Shown here in pieces: positions 28,476 through 37,927 of a stretch of DNA of 64,000 nucleotides. The notes under the pieces are model-generated. The model was not told the origin of the DNA, ran no database searches, and saw only the letters and a list, made by a program, of their open reading frames with translations. The position numbers and the translations under genes were made by a program. This DNA is from Pseudophaeobacter leonis (GTDB taxonomy: Bacteria > Pseudomonadota > Alphaproteobacteria > Rhodobacterales > Rhodobacteraceae), in NCBI RefSeq assembly GCF_002087335.1, contig NZ_MWVJ01000001.1, positions 1 through 64,000 of the forward strand. Direction: 5' to 3'. Position 1 is the stretch's first letter. Every line of letters starts with the position of its first letter.

Positions 28476-29458
28476 GTGAAGACAGTTCTTGTGACCGGTG
28501 GAGCCGGATATATCGGCTCGCATGCCTGCAAAGCGCTTAAGGCGGCAGGCTATAGGCCCGTGACCTTTGATAATCTTGTGACCGGCTGGAAAGATGCCGT
28601 GAAATTTGGCCCCTTTGGGCAGGGCGATTTGCAGGACCGTGCCCGGCTGGATGAGGTTTTTGCCAAGCATAAGCCCGTGGCGGGATGCATTTTGCTGCAC
28701 TCAGTCAGGTCGGCGAAGCCATGAGCGAGCCGGGGCGCTACTGGGCCAATAACACGGGTGGCTCGCTGAACCTGATCGAGGCGGCTGTCGCGGCCAACTG
28801 TCTGGATTTTGTCTTTTCCTCCACCTGTGCCACCTATGGCGAGCACGACAATGTGGTGCTTGATGAGACTACGCCGCAGCTGCCACTGAATGCCTATGGC
28901 GCGTCCAAACGCGCGGTCGAAGACATCCTCAAGGATTTTGGCGCCGCCTACGGTCTGCGCTCGGTGATCTTTCGCTATTTCAACGTGGCCGGCGCCGACC
29001 CTGATGCCGAAGTGGGCGAGTTCCATCGTCCCGAAACCCATCTGGTGCCGCTGGTGCTGGATGCGATTGATGGCAAGCGCGACGCCCTGACCATTTTTGG
29101 CACCGATTATGACACGCCTGACGGCACCTGCATCCGCGACTATGTGCATGTCTGCGATCTGGTTGATGCGCATGTTCTGGGGCTGAAATGGCTGGAGGCG
29201 GACAAGGGCTCGCAGGTGTTTAACCTGGGCACCGGCTCCGGCTTTTCCGTGCGCGAGGTCATGGACCGGGGCGCCGCCGTCACGGGCCGCCCTGTGCCCT
29301 GCAACACCGGTCCGCGCGGCGCGGGCGATTGTACCAAACTGGTCTCTGGTTCGACCCGCGCCATCACCGATCTTGGCTGGGAGCCGCGTCCCTCCAGTTT
29401 GGACATGATGATCGCGGACGCCTGGAAATGGCACCAGACGGGCCATTACGAGGCCTGA
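28476..29458 (+). CDS. galE: UDP-glucose 4-epimerase, frameshifted
   Basis: GalE interconverts UDP-glucose and UDP-galactose. The NAD-binding TGGAGYIGSHACKAL opens the protein from a GTG start at 28476, with AGGA at 28461-28464. After HKPVA one base is missing (about 28683-28684), and the expected V-M-H-F-A-A continues in the other frame. STCATYGE, the catalytic Y-x3-K pair YGASK, and the C-terminal segment GSTRAITDLGWEP are visible. The repaired length is 327 residues. The next gene starts two bases after the stop. Confidence 0.9.
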
Positions 29459-29459
29459 T

Positions 29460-30499
29460 ATGCACGTAGCCAGCGCAACCGCCCTCACGCCGCCCGGATG
29501 GCGGGCGCGGTATGTGTTGCGTCTGAAGCGGCGGCGCCTTTTGTGGCGGGCTCTGCGGGCGCGTCATCAGTTGCACTGCCTGCTAGATCGCAGCGCTGCA
29601 ATTAAATCAGATGATTTGCTGGTGTTTGTGGTGCTGCGCAATGAGAGTGCCCGCCTGCCATTTTTCCTTGAGTATTACCGCGCGCTTGGCGTGGCGCATT
29701 TTCTGGTGGTGGACAATGGCAGCAGTGATGGCAGCGACAGCTATCTGGCGGCGCAACAGGATGTGTCCCTGTGGCAGACCGGGGCGGGCTACCGAGCGGC
29801 GCGCTTTGGGCTGGACTGGAGCACCTGGCTGCAGGTGCGCTATGGCCACAACCATTGGTGCCTGACGGTCGATGCCGATGAGCTGCTGGTCTATGACGGC
29901 ATTGAGCAGCATGATCTTCGTGCGCTGACCCGGCATCTGGAGACGCGCGACATTCAGGGCTTTGGCGCCATGATGCTGGATCTCTATCCTCGGGGGCCAT
30001 TGGGCCAGCAGAGCTATGCGCCGGGACAGGATCCGCGAGAGGTGCTGAACTGGTTTGATGCCGCGCCCTACCGGGCCAGTCGTCAGGCTCCGATGGGAAC
30101 CCTCTGGCTGAAGGGCGGCGCGGCGAAAGGGCGTTTTTCGCCGCCACGCCCAGCCGGTCCCCAACCCTGAACAAGATCCCGCTGGTGAAATGGCAGCGCA
30201 GCTATGCCTATGTGAACTCGACCCACGCGCTGCTGCCTTTTGCATTGAATGGTTTGTATGACGGCCCGGGCGGAGATCAGCCTGCCGGCGTGTTGTTGCA
30301 TACGAAATTTTTACCGGAAATTGTTTCCAAATCGGCAACGGAAAAGCAGCGCCAGCAGCACTTTCATACGCCGCAGGATTTTGATCACTACTACGACGAT
30401 GTTGCAGCCGCACCAGACCTTTGGACTGAAAACTCTCAGCAATATATGGGGCCCGACCAGCTGTGCCGCCTGGGCCTGATGCCAAAACTGCGCCTTTAG
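29460..30499 (+). CDS. Glycosyltransferase family 2 protein (Glyco_tranf_2_4 type), frameshifted
   Basis: This protein has a GT-A fold. After a basic N-terminus come LVFVVLRNESARLPFFLEYY, HFLVVDNGSSDGS and a DADEL metal-binding motif (about residues 138-142). A T is missing in the T-run at 30134-30138. Restoring it joins the two frames into 346 residues ending DQLCRLGLMPKL. The product is clearly paralogous to the gene at 30747 along its whole length. It probably adds a sugar to a surface glycan, with unknown donor. The start is two bases after galE. Confidence 0.85.
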
Positions 30500-30746
30500 C
30501 CGTACCGCTGCCAAATTGCAGGCGCGCCTCTGCGGGATCCGGGAGGGCTGGAATGGTATGTAACTGTTTCTAAATCCGTTGTTCATAGTGTTTTTCCGTG
30601 ACATATTAAGGCACAGGATCGAGAGCTGTTGCGGCGCAGGTTTTTAGCGGGCTTTTTCCCGGATCGTTCTGTCGAAATTTACTACCGAGATCTGTCTCAC
30701 CGGGAGGACCCCCGCGAGCGTTTCTGGCAATGGGCATGGAGGTGTT

Positions 30747-31757
30747 GTGGGAATTTGGGATTCTTACCGTATGCGTGTCCGGCGCAGGCACAGGCTCCTT
30801 CGGGCGGCGCGCAAATCGCGTGAGCTGACCTGCCTGCAGGACAACACGGCCTCCATCCGGCCCAGCGACGTTCTGCTGGTCTCGACCATGCGCAATGAGC
30901 AGATCCGGCTGCCGTATTTCCTCGACTATTACCGTGGGCTGGGGATCAACCACTTTTTGTTTGTCGACAATGGCTCCGAGGATGGCACGGCAGACTATCT
31001 GGCGGGCATGGCGGATGTGTCGCTGTGGCAGACCCATGCCAGCTATCGCAAGTCCAATTTCGGCGTCGACTGGATGAACCACCTCAAACGCAAATATGCC
31101 CATGGGCATTGGGTGCTGGTGGTGGACCCGGATGAGCTGTTTATCTACCCATTCTGTGACACCCGGCCCATTCAGGCCCTGACGGACTGGCTTGATAATT
31201 CGGCGATCCGCAGTTTCTCGGCGATGTTGATTGATACCTACCCAAAGGGGCGCATCAGCGATCTGCCCTATCAGGCCGGGCAAAACCCGCTGGAGATCGC
31301 CAACTGGTTCGATAGTGGCAACTACACCATCAGCAAGAACCTGATGTATGGCAATCCCTGGATCCAGGGCGGGCCGCGGGCCCGGGTGTTTTTTGCGGAT
31401 GAGCCGAAAAAGGCGCCGGCCCTGAACAAAACACCACTGGTAAAGTGGGACCACCGCTATGCCTATGTCAGCTCCACCCATGCGATTTTGCCGCGCGGGC
31501 TTAATCAGGTCTATGAGACCGATGGCGGTGAAAAAGCCAGTGGCGCGTTGCTGCATACCAAATTCCTCGACACCTTTGGCACCAAGGCAAAAGAGGAATT
31601 GCAGCGCAGTGAGCACTATGCCGGGTCGCGTGAATACAAGGCCTATGCCGACAGTCTGGAGCAACAGCCCGATCTCTGGTGCAAATGGAGCGAGAAATAC
31701 ATCAACTGGCGCCAGCTTGAGATTCTGGGGCTGATGTCCAAGGGGAACTGGGCATGA
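30747..31757 (+). CDS. Glycosyltransferase family 2 protein, paralogue of the preceding gene
   Basis: This 336-residue intact protein has the same plan as its neighbour: VLLVSTMRNEQIRLPYFLDY, HFLFVDNGSEDGT, a DPDEL motif in place of DADEL, then FDSGNYTISKNLMYGNPW and the conserved end WRQLEILGLMSK. The start is GTG at 30747 with GGAGG at 30738-30742. Its stop overlaps the next ATG by four bases (ATGA), so the following branching-type enzyme is cotranslated. The duplication followed by divergence suggests two related sugar transfers in one glycan. Donor and acceptor are unknown. Confidence 0.87.
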   Translation: MGIWDSYRMRVRRRHRLLRAARKSRELTCLQDNTASIRPSDVLLVSTMRNEQIRLPYFLDYYRGLGINHFLFVDNGSEDGTADYLAGMADVSLWQTHASYRKSNFGVDWMNHLKRKYAHGHWVLVVDPDELFIYPFCDTRPIQALTDWLDNSAIRSFSAMLIDTYPKGRISDLPYQAGQNPLEIANWFDSGNYTISKNLMYGNPWIQGGPRARVFFADEPKKAPALNKTPLVKWDHRYAYVSSTHAILPRGLNQVYETDGGEKASGALLHTKFLDTFGTKAKEELQRSEHYAGSREYKAYADSLEQQPDLWCKWSEKYINWRQLEILGLMSKGNWA

Positions 31758-33458
31758 GCACCGTTGGCATCGTCATGCTGGTGCACACCGCACTGGACCG
31801 GGCCGAGGAGGTGGCGCGTCACTGGACCGCCAGCGGCTGCCCGGTGGTGCTGCATGTGGACAAGAACGTCGAGGCCGCCACCTTTAAGAAATTTCGCAAC
31901 TCCTTGATCAATGACCCTCTGATCCGGTTCAGCAAAAGGCATCGCTGCGAATGGGGCACCTGGGGCATTGTGGCCGCCTCGCAAGCCGCCTCAGCGCTGA
32001 TTTTGCAAGAGTTCCCGGAGGTGCGCCACGTCTATCTGTCATCAGGCTCTTGTCTGCCGCTGCGCCCTGTCGAGGAGCTGGTGGACTATCTGGCGGCCCG
32101 CCCGCGCACCGATTTCATCGAGAGCGCCACAACCGCCGATGTGCCCTGGATCGTCGGCGGTCTGGACTTTGAGCGCTTTACCCTGCGGTTCCCGTTTTCC
32201 TGGAAAAAGCATCGCTACCTGTTTGACCGCTATGTGGAGCTGCAGCGGGCTTTGCGGATGCGGCGGCGGATTCCGACGGGGCGGGTGCCACATATGGGCA
32301 GTCAATGGTGGTGCCTGACCCGGCAAACCCTGTCAGCGATCCTGGAAGACCCCGAGCGCCCCACCTATGACCGCTACTTCCAAAAGGTCTGGATCCCGGA
32401 TGAAAGCTATTATCAGACGCTGGCCCGGCAATATTCTACCAATATCGAGAGCCGGTCTCTGACGCTGTCAAAGTTCGATTTTCAGGGCAAACCGCACATC
32501 TTTTATGATGACCACCTGCAGCTGTTGCGTCGCTCTGACTGCTTTGTGGCCCGCAAGATCTGGCCACGGGCGGATCGGCTGTATCAGGCCTTTCTGACCG
32601 ATTCAGCCGGAGCGATGAAAAAGACCGAGCCCAACCCCGGCAAGATCGACCGAATTTTTGCCAAGGCCGTTGAGCGCCGCACCCGGGGGCGAGCCGGTCT
32701 TTATATGCAGAGCCGTTTTCCCGGCCGCTGGTCGGTCAATACTGTCACCTCCAGCCCCTATTCGGTGTTTCAGGGCTTTAGCGAGCTGTTTGAGGATTTC
32801 GAGAGCTGGTTAGGGCGGATTACCGGCGCTAGGGTGCATGGCCATCTCTTTGGCCCGGGGCATGCTGAGCTGGCCGGTGGTGGCCGCATGATCAATGGCG
32901 CGCTGAGCGACAATGCCAGGATACGCGACTATAATGCCCAAAGCTTCCTCACCAATCTGATCTGGAACACCCGCGGCGAGCGCCAGTGTTTCCAGTTTGG
33001 CCCCGGCGATAATCAAGTGATCCGTGGCACCTTTGCGCGCGATCCAAATGCGCAGATCTCGGTGATTAGCGGTGCCTGGGCGGTGCCTCTGTTTCGTTCG
33101 AACCGCAACTTTGCCGAGCTGCGGCAGCTGGCCGCCAAACTGCAGCAGATCGAGGCCAGCTATCTGACTGTTCTGCGGGCGCAAGACAACAAAGGCGCGG
33201 GTGCGGATATGGACGATGGCAGAATTCATCGAGGCCCCTATGGAGCCTATGCAATCCATTCTGGATGAGCTGGGCCCCTTGATGCCGCGCCATCTCAGCG
33301 AGGCGCCGACGATGGTCAACCTGGATGGGTTTGGTCAGTTTCTGCAGAACCTCAAAAACCAGGGCATGCACCCCTATCTGATGGGCGATTTCCCAGTAGA
33401 AGAGGGGCCGGTAAATATGTCAAAACCTCCCAGAAAACCTTATCTGGTGCGAAAATAA
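31754..33458 (+). CDS. Core-2/I-branching beta-1,6-N-acetylglucosaminyltransferase-like protein, probably frameshifted
   Basis: The first 250 residues match the Branch-type (GT14) glycosyltransferases: GIVMLVHTALDRAEEVARHW, VVLHVDKN, HVYLSSGSCLPLRP, MGSQWWCLTRQTL and IPDESYYQTL. A C-terminal domain of about 300 residues follows, found with such enzymes in Rhodobacterales (I believe Pfam DUF5927, to be checked). The frame ends at 33268 with an atypical tail. Another frame from about 33168 to 33458 encodes MAEFIEAPMEPMQSILDELG and ends PRKPYLVRK, only 3 bp before the next gene. One extra base between about 33175 and 33215 would give 567 residues. Alternatively the second frame could be a separate short gene starting at 33216. 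Confidence 0.78.
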
Positions 33459-33461
33459 CCT

Positions 33462-34892
33462 ATGTCAGCCTCTTTTGATTATTTCATTGTTTTTGCCGAA
33501 ATGCGGACGGGCTCCAATTTTCTGGAAACCAACCTCAATGCCTTTGAAGGCGTGATCTGCCACGGCGAAGCCTTCAATCCGCATTTCATCGGCTATCCCA
33601 ACAGCGACGCTATTCTTGGGGTGACGCAAGACATGCGAGAGGCAGATCCCAGCGCTCTTATCGCCCGGATCAGGTCTGAGCCGGGCGCGTTGGGGGGCTT
33701 TCGCTACTTTCATGACCATGATCCGCGCATCCTTGATGAGGCACTGGCAGATCCGCGCTGCGCCAAGATTATCCTGACGCGCAACCCGCTGGACAGCTAT
33801 GTCTCCTGGAAGATTGCCAAGGCCACCGGACAGTGGAAGCTGACCAATGTGAAGCGGCGTAAAGAGGCGCTGGCGCAGTTTGACGGCGCAGAGTTCTCGC
33901 GCCATGTCGAGGCCTTGCAGGATTTTCAGATCACGCTTCTGAACCGGTTGCAGAAAACGGGCCAGACCGCCTTTTATATCGCTTATGAGGATTTGCAGAG
34001 CGTTGAGGTGATGAATGGGCTGGTGAAGTGGCTGGGCGTGAGCGCGCGGCTTGAGGCGCTGGATGACAGTCTGAAACGGCAAAACCCGGCACCGGTGGTC
34101 TCGAAGGTCGAAAACCCCAAGGTGATGCTGGAGGCCCTGGCTGGACTGGATCGGTTTAATCTGAGCCGCACTCCGAATTTTGAGCCGCGCCGCGGCCCCG
34201 CCGTGCCGGGCTATGTTGCCGGGGCTGTGGCGCCTCTGCTGTATCTGCCAATCAAGGGCGGTCCTGAGGCCGAGGTCACGGCCTGGATGGCTGGGCTCGA
34301 CCATGTGGCGCCAGAGGGGCTCATCAGTAAGATGAACCAAAAGCAGCTGCGCCAATGGAAACGTGGTAAGCGAGGCTTTCGCAGCTTTACGGTACTGCGG
34401 CATCCAGCAGCCCGGGTGCATTCGACCTTTTGCCGTCGGATCTTGCCCAAGGGCGGCAGCAGCTATGGCAATATACGCGAGACTTTGCGGCGTCAGTTCA
34501 AGCTGCCTCTGCCCAAGAATGGCCCGGATGAAAGCTATAGTAAGGCAGACCACCGGGAGGCGTTCTCTCAGTTTCTGACCTTCCTGCAGGCCAATCTGGC
34601 GGGACAGACATCGGTCCGGGTGGATGCGGAATGGGCCAGCCAGGTACAGGCCCTGACCGGGTTCAATGAATTGGGCTCCCCTGATCTAATCCTGCGCGAA
34701 GACGAGCTGTCAGAGGCATTGCCAGCGCTGGCGCGAAAGTTGGGGAGGCCCACACCTGGCGTGCTGGAAAGAACAGCGGTGGATCGGCCCTACAGCCTTG
34801 ATGAGATTTGGGACCCGGAGCTGGAGAAGCAGATTTCCTCCGTCTACCAGCGCGATTATCTGATGTTTGGGTTTTCTTCCTGGCGCGCGTAA
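33462..34892 (+). CDS. Two-module sulfotransferase
   Basis: This 476-residue protein has two sulfotransferase-like halves. The first resembles Stf0 enzymes, with a PAPS 5'-phosphosulfate loop IVFAEMRTGSNFLETN (residues 9-24) and a 3'-phosphate motif LTRNPLDSYVSWK (105-117). The second half has only a 3'-phosphate-like motif VLRHPAARVHSTF (311-323), with no visible P-loop. It may therefore be a non-catalytic or acceptor-binding domain. The gene ends the glycosyltransferase run and starts 3 bp after it. Sulfation of a surface glycan or a nodulation-factor-like glycolipid is the likely role, with substrate unknown. Confidence 0.82.
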   Translation: MSASFDYFIVFAEMRTGSNFLETNLNAFEGVICHGEAFNPHFIGYPNSDAILGVTQDMREADPSALIARIRSEPGALGGFRYFHDHDPRILDEALADPRCAKIILTRNPLDSYVSWKIAKATGQWKLTNVKRRKEALAQFDGAEFSRHVEALQDFQITLLNRLQKTGQTAFYIAYEDLQSVEVMNGLVKWLGVSARLEALDDSLKRQNPAPVVSKVENPKVMLEALAGLDRFNLSRTPNFEPRRGPAVPGYVAGAVAPLLYLPIKGGPEAEVTAWMAGLDHVAPEGLISKMNQKQLRQWKRGKRGFRSFTVLRHPAARVHSTFCRRILPKGGSSYGNIRETLRRQFKLPLPKNGPDESYSKADHREAFSQFLTFLQANLAGQTSVRVDAEWASQVQALTGFNELGSPDLILREDELSEALPALARKLGRPTPGVLERTAVDRPYSLDEIWDPELEKQISSVYQRDYLMFGFSSWRA

Positions 34893-35246
34893 AGAACGGC
34901 ACCGCGTGCGGTCGGCTGGTGGTTTCAGCAGGGTAGCTCTCCCGCGCCCGTTTGATGTTTTGTTAAGCAAAACTTCAAAACGGCCTTGGGGGTGGCGCCG
35001 CGCTTTGCGCGGCGCTGAATCGAGAGACGGCAGGTGTTGATCTTAAGACGCAGAATGCGGCATGCGACAAGGTGAGCTGTGTCGCGCACAGAAGAGTTCC
35101 GGAGGAACTCTTCTGCCGGGCCCAACGGGAAGGGATCTTTGCAAAAGATCCGCTGACGGGCGGGAGCCTGCCGCTGCCTTGGACCACCCTCGGGGGGTCT
35201 GTTGGGAAGAGTTGCTAGCTTAGTCTGGCGAGGACTGGGGAAAGGG
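34893..35246. other. Intergenic region with three strong hairpins between the sulfotransferase gene and ptsN
   Basis: No gene is visible. Three inverted repeats follow one another: GCGCCGCGC/GCGCGGCGC (34995-35015), CAGAAGAGTTCC/GGAACTCTTCTG (35089-35115) and GGATCTTT/AAAGATCC (35133-35151), each with a three-base loop. The region lies between converging transcripts. It may combine termination with a repeated extragenic element. Confidence 0.6.
35089..35115. repeat. Perfect 12-bp inverted repeat, three-base loop
   Basis: CAGAAGAGTTCC (35089-35100) and GGAACTCTTCTG (35104-35115) flank GGA. No T-tract follows, so it is not a standard terminator. Confidence 0.8.
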
Positions 35247-35717
35247 TCAGGCAGCTTGAACGGGCTGTGCCTCGGTCAGGATCGTGAACAGGGTTGCCGG
35301 ATCGTGGTTGGCCCGCAGCTTGGTGCAAAAACTCTGCTCTCGCAGCGTGCGCGACACCAGGGCAAGGGCCTTCAGGTGCTCAACACCTGCATCTTCTGGT
35401 GCAAAAAGCGAGAAGGCGATATCTATCGGCTGGCGATCAACGGAGTCAAAGTCGAGAGGCTTTTCCAGGATCAGAAACACGCCACAGACCTCGTTGAGGC
35501 TGTCGAGACGGGCATGGGGCAGTGCTACGCCGTGTCCAACCCCGGTGGGGCCAAGGCTCTCCCGGTCCAAGAGAGCCTCAACCGTAGGCTGGGCGGGCAG
35601 GCCGTAAGAGGCCTGGGCCACCTCGCCAATTTCCTGAAACAGGCGCTTTTTGCTGGAGACTGCTCCGATAACCCGGACTGCGTCCGGTTTAAGGATGCTT
35701 GAAATCTGCATAGTCAC
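35247..35717 (-). CDS. ptsN: PTS IIA-like nitrogen regulatory protein PtsN (EIIA-Ntr)
   Basis: This 156-residue EIIA of the regulatory nitrogen PTS carries the phospho-acceptor His68 in HGVALPHARL, with the family fold around it (ALLDRESLGPTGVGHG, GVFLILEKPLDFDSVDRQPID). It relays phosphorylation from PtsP/NPr to control potassium, nitrogen and envelope functions rather than sugar uptake. It lies 40 bp downstream of hpf and is probably cotranscribed with it, as in many proteobacteria. The TTG-, GTG- and ATG-rich 5' end leaves MTMQ or MQ as possible starts. Confidence 0.93.
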   Translation of the reverse strand: MTMQISSILKPDAVRVIGAVSSKKRLFQEIGEVAQASYGLPAQPTVEALLDRESLGPTGVGHGVALPHARLDSLNEVCGVFLILEKPLDFDSVDRQPIDIAFSLFAPEDAGVEHLKALALVSRTLREQSFCTKLRANHDPATLFTILTEAQPVQAA

Positions 35718-35757
35718 CTGCTCCGTTCAGATGCCGTGGTGCACCTTAGTTTAAGGT

Positions 35758-36327
35758 CTATACGTTCGGGTCGATCCAACCAATGTTGCCATCTTCCCGG
35801 CGGTATACCACGTTCACCCCGTTTTTGCTCTCATTGCGGAAAACCAGCACCGGGGCGCCTGCAAGCTCCATCTGCATCACAGCTTCACCAACAGAGAGGG
35901 ATTGGATCTCGGTTTCCATCTCGGCAACGATGATCGGCTGCAGTGTTTCGGGCTCGGATTCGGTTTCCGCTTCATCAGAGGCGAGGATATATGAGCTCGC
36001 GCCGAGAATTTCAACCGGTTCGCTGCGATCCCTGTGGTGATCTTTCAGCCGACGCTTGTAGCGGCGCAGCTGTTTTTCCATCTTTTCGTTGCAGGCTTCA
36101 AAAGCGGCATAAATTTCAGTGGCATGCGCCTTTGCCTGGGCCGTAAGCCCAGTCGACAGATGCACGGTAGCTTCGCAAACAAATTCATGAGCAGACTTGG
36201 AAAAGACGACGTTGGCGTCTGTCGGACGTTCTGCATATTTTGCGACGACAGTCCCCAGCTCGGTTTTAACATGGGTCTGCAAGGCTTCACCAATGTCGAT
36301 CTGTTTACCGCTGATTTTGTAACGCAT
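35758..36327 (-). CDS. hpf: Ribosome hibernation promoting factor, long form
   Basis: This 188-residue long-type HPF would dimerise 70S ribosomes into inactive 100S particles in stationary phase. The N-terminal S30AE domain (about 1-100) shows RYKISGKQIDIGEALQTHV and ATVHLSTGLTAQAKAHATEI, with basic helix EKQLRRYKRRLKDH. The C-terminal dimerisation domain (about 130-188) shows VFRNESKNGVNVVYRREDGN and IGWIDP. The start at 36327 has a GGAG upstream. An in-frame start 12 codons earlier lacks the family sequence. ptsN follows. Confidence 0.93.
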   Translation of the reverse strand: MRYKISGKQIDIGEALQTHVKTELGTVVAKYAERPTDANVVFSKSAHEFVCEATVHLSTGLTAQAKAHATEIYAAFEACNEKMEKQLRRYKRRLKDHHRDRSEPVEILGASSYILASDEAETESEPETLQPIIVAEMETEIQSLSVGEAVMQMELAGAPVLVFRNESKNGVNVVYRREDGNIGWIDPNV

Positions 36328-36650
36328 GTGATCTCCTTCACAAATTTCCACCCAAAACACCACCCGGGCCGGGCCCGGAGAGTTGTCGTCAGTTCTGGGT
36401 CAGGGGAATAGGCAAGGCAGAAGTTTGCAGGCCTTCAGGTCTTGTTGCCAAGACCTCTTTCCGGACTGCCTCATACTGCGCTTTTGCCATGGCTCAATTC
36501 GATGCCAAACCAGCCAGAGAGTCAATGGAGATAGGTCAAATTGATGGTAGGAAAACCATACCATCAGCGGAAAACCGTGGTGCAAAATGCTGCATTTTTC
36601 ATGTGGGTTCTGCGCGGCATAATAGAGTATTTTGCCGCGTAAATAAAGCG
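36328..36650. other. Intergenic region between lptB and hpf, where many alphaproteobacteria carry rpoN
   Basis: No gene or gene fragment is recognised in these 323 bp, although in many alphaproteobacteria rpoN lies between lptB and hpf. It should contain the promoter for hpf-ptsN, but no clear box is seen. The part next to lptB is AT-rich. Confidence 0.55.
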
Positions 36651-37412
36651 CTAGGAGATGCGGAAATTATCGCCCAGATAGACCCGGCGCACGTTCTCGT
36701 TCTCGACCACCTCAGAGGGGCTGCCAGACATTAGCACCTGCCCGTCATGCAGGATATAGGCGCGGTCAACGATCTCCAGCGTCTCACGCACGTTGTGATC
36801 GGTGATCAAAACGCCAATGCCGCGTTTTTTCAAATCGGCCACCAGGTGGCGAATATCGCCAACCGATATGGGGTCAACCCCGGCAAAAGGCTCATCCAGC
36901 AGCAGGTATTTGGGGTCCGCCGCCAGACAACGGGCAATCTCCACCCGGCGACGTTCGCCACCAGACAGGGCCAGGGCCGGGGCGCGCCGCAGATGCTCAA
37001 TGGAGAAGTCAGACAACAGCTCTTCCAGCCGCTCGCGTCGTCTGTGGCTGTGCTTTACCGCGATGTCGAGAACCGCCATGATATTGTCTTCGACTGAAAG
37101 CCCGCGAAAAATCGACATTTCCTGCGGCAGATAGCCAATCCCAAGGCGGGCGCGCCGGTACATCGGCAGCGTGGTTACATTTTGCCCGTCTATGGTCACG
37201 GTGCCGGCTTCGGGAAAGATCAGTCCGGCAATGGCATAAAAACTGGTGGTCTTGCCGGATCCGTTTGGCCCAAGCAGCGCCACCACTTCACCGCGATCCA
37301 GCGAGATGGAAACATCGCGGATCACAAGCTTCTTGCGATAGCTCTTGCGCAGCTTTTCGATGCGCAGCCCCGAGGAGCCCTCGGTCACTTTCAGGTCGGG
37401 TTTTTGCGACAT
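36651..37412 (-). CDS. lptB: Lipopolysaccharide export ABC transporter ATPase LptB
   Basis: LptB (253 residues) powers extraction of lipopolysaccharide from the inner membrane with LptFG. Walker A is GPNGSGKTT (48-56). The signature [13 protein letters not shown], the Walker [14 protein letters not shown] and the switch His in [12 protein letters not shown] are all present. The short length and the absence of a fused membrane domain fit LptB. It overlaps lptA by one base and is the last gene of rnd-kdsD-lptC-lptA-lptB. Confidence 0.95.
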   Translation of the reverse strand: MSQKPDLKVTEGSSGLRIEKLRKSYRKKLVIRDVSISLDRGEVVALLGPNGSGKTTSFYAIAGLIFPEAGTVTIDGQNVTTLPMYRRARLGIGYLPQEMSIFRGLSVEDNIMAVLDIAVKHSHRRRERLEELLSDFSIEHLRRAPALALSGGERRRVEIARCLAADPKYLLLDEPFAGVDPISVGDIRHLVADLKKRGIGVLITDHNVRETLEIVDRAYILHDGQVLMSGSPSEVVENENVRRVYLGDNFRIS

Positions 37413-37924
37413 CAGTTCTGGTCGCTCGAAGGTGAGCTTGGGTTCAGGATTGTCTTTACCCGACCAGCCATATTGGCGGTGCCGGTGGTCAGGTTGACCA
37501 CCATGCGCTGCGAGGTGAGGGTGCCAGCGCTTTGGTTCAGCAGCACATTGCCGCTCATGACGATGGTGCCCTGATCGATGGAGTATTCTGCGCGCTGCGC
37601 CTCTGCCGCATCGGGTCCGCTGACCAGCAGCACATTGCCGTCTGCCTCGAGCCGATCGATCGCGCGCTTGCCCTCGACGTCCGTTTTGTAGATCACCAGA
37701 ACCCGGTCTGCCGAAAGCCGCATCACGCCCTGAATGATCAGGACATTGCCGGTGAACTCGGCCGAGCCATCAACCTGATTGACGGCCAGCGCATCCGATG
37801 TGACCTCAACGGGTTGCGTCGGGTCGGCCTTGACCGCGCCAAAGGCGACGTTTTGCGCCATAGCGGGCGCAGTAAACCACAGGGTGGAAAGCAGGCAAAT
37901 CAACAAGGCGCGCAAATGAGTCAC
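37412..37924 (-). CDS. lptA: Lipopolysaccharide transport periplasmic protein LptA
   Basis: This 170-residue protein has a signal peptide ([20 protein letters not shown]) and an OstA/LptA beta-jellyroll: [59 protein letters not shown] and [16 protein letters not shown]. LptA would form the periplasmic bridge for lipopolysaccharide. It lies 3 bp after lptC and overlaps lptB by one base, so the three are certainly one operon. Confidence 0.92.
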   Translation of the reverse strand: MTHLRALLICLLSTLWFTAPAMAQNVAFGAVKADPTQPVEVTSDALAVNQVDGSAEFTGNVLIIQGVMRLSADRVLVIYKTDVEGKRAIDRLEADGNVLLVSGPDAAEAQRAEYSIDQGTIVMSGNVLLNQSAGTLTSQRMVVNLTTGTANMAGRVKTILNPSSPSSDQN

Positions 37925-37927
37925 AGT

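Noticed and set aside
30629..30823. 64-codon frame before the second GT2 gene
   Set aside because: It overlaps the start of the glycosyltransferase gene in another frame and has no support.
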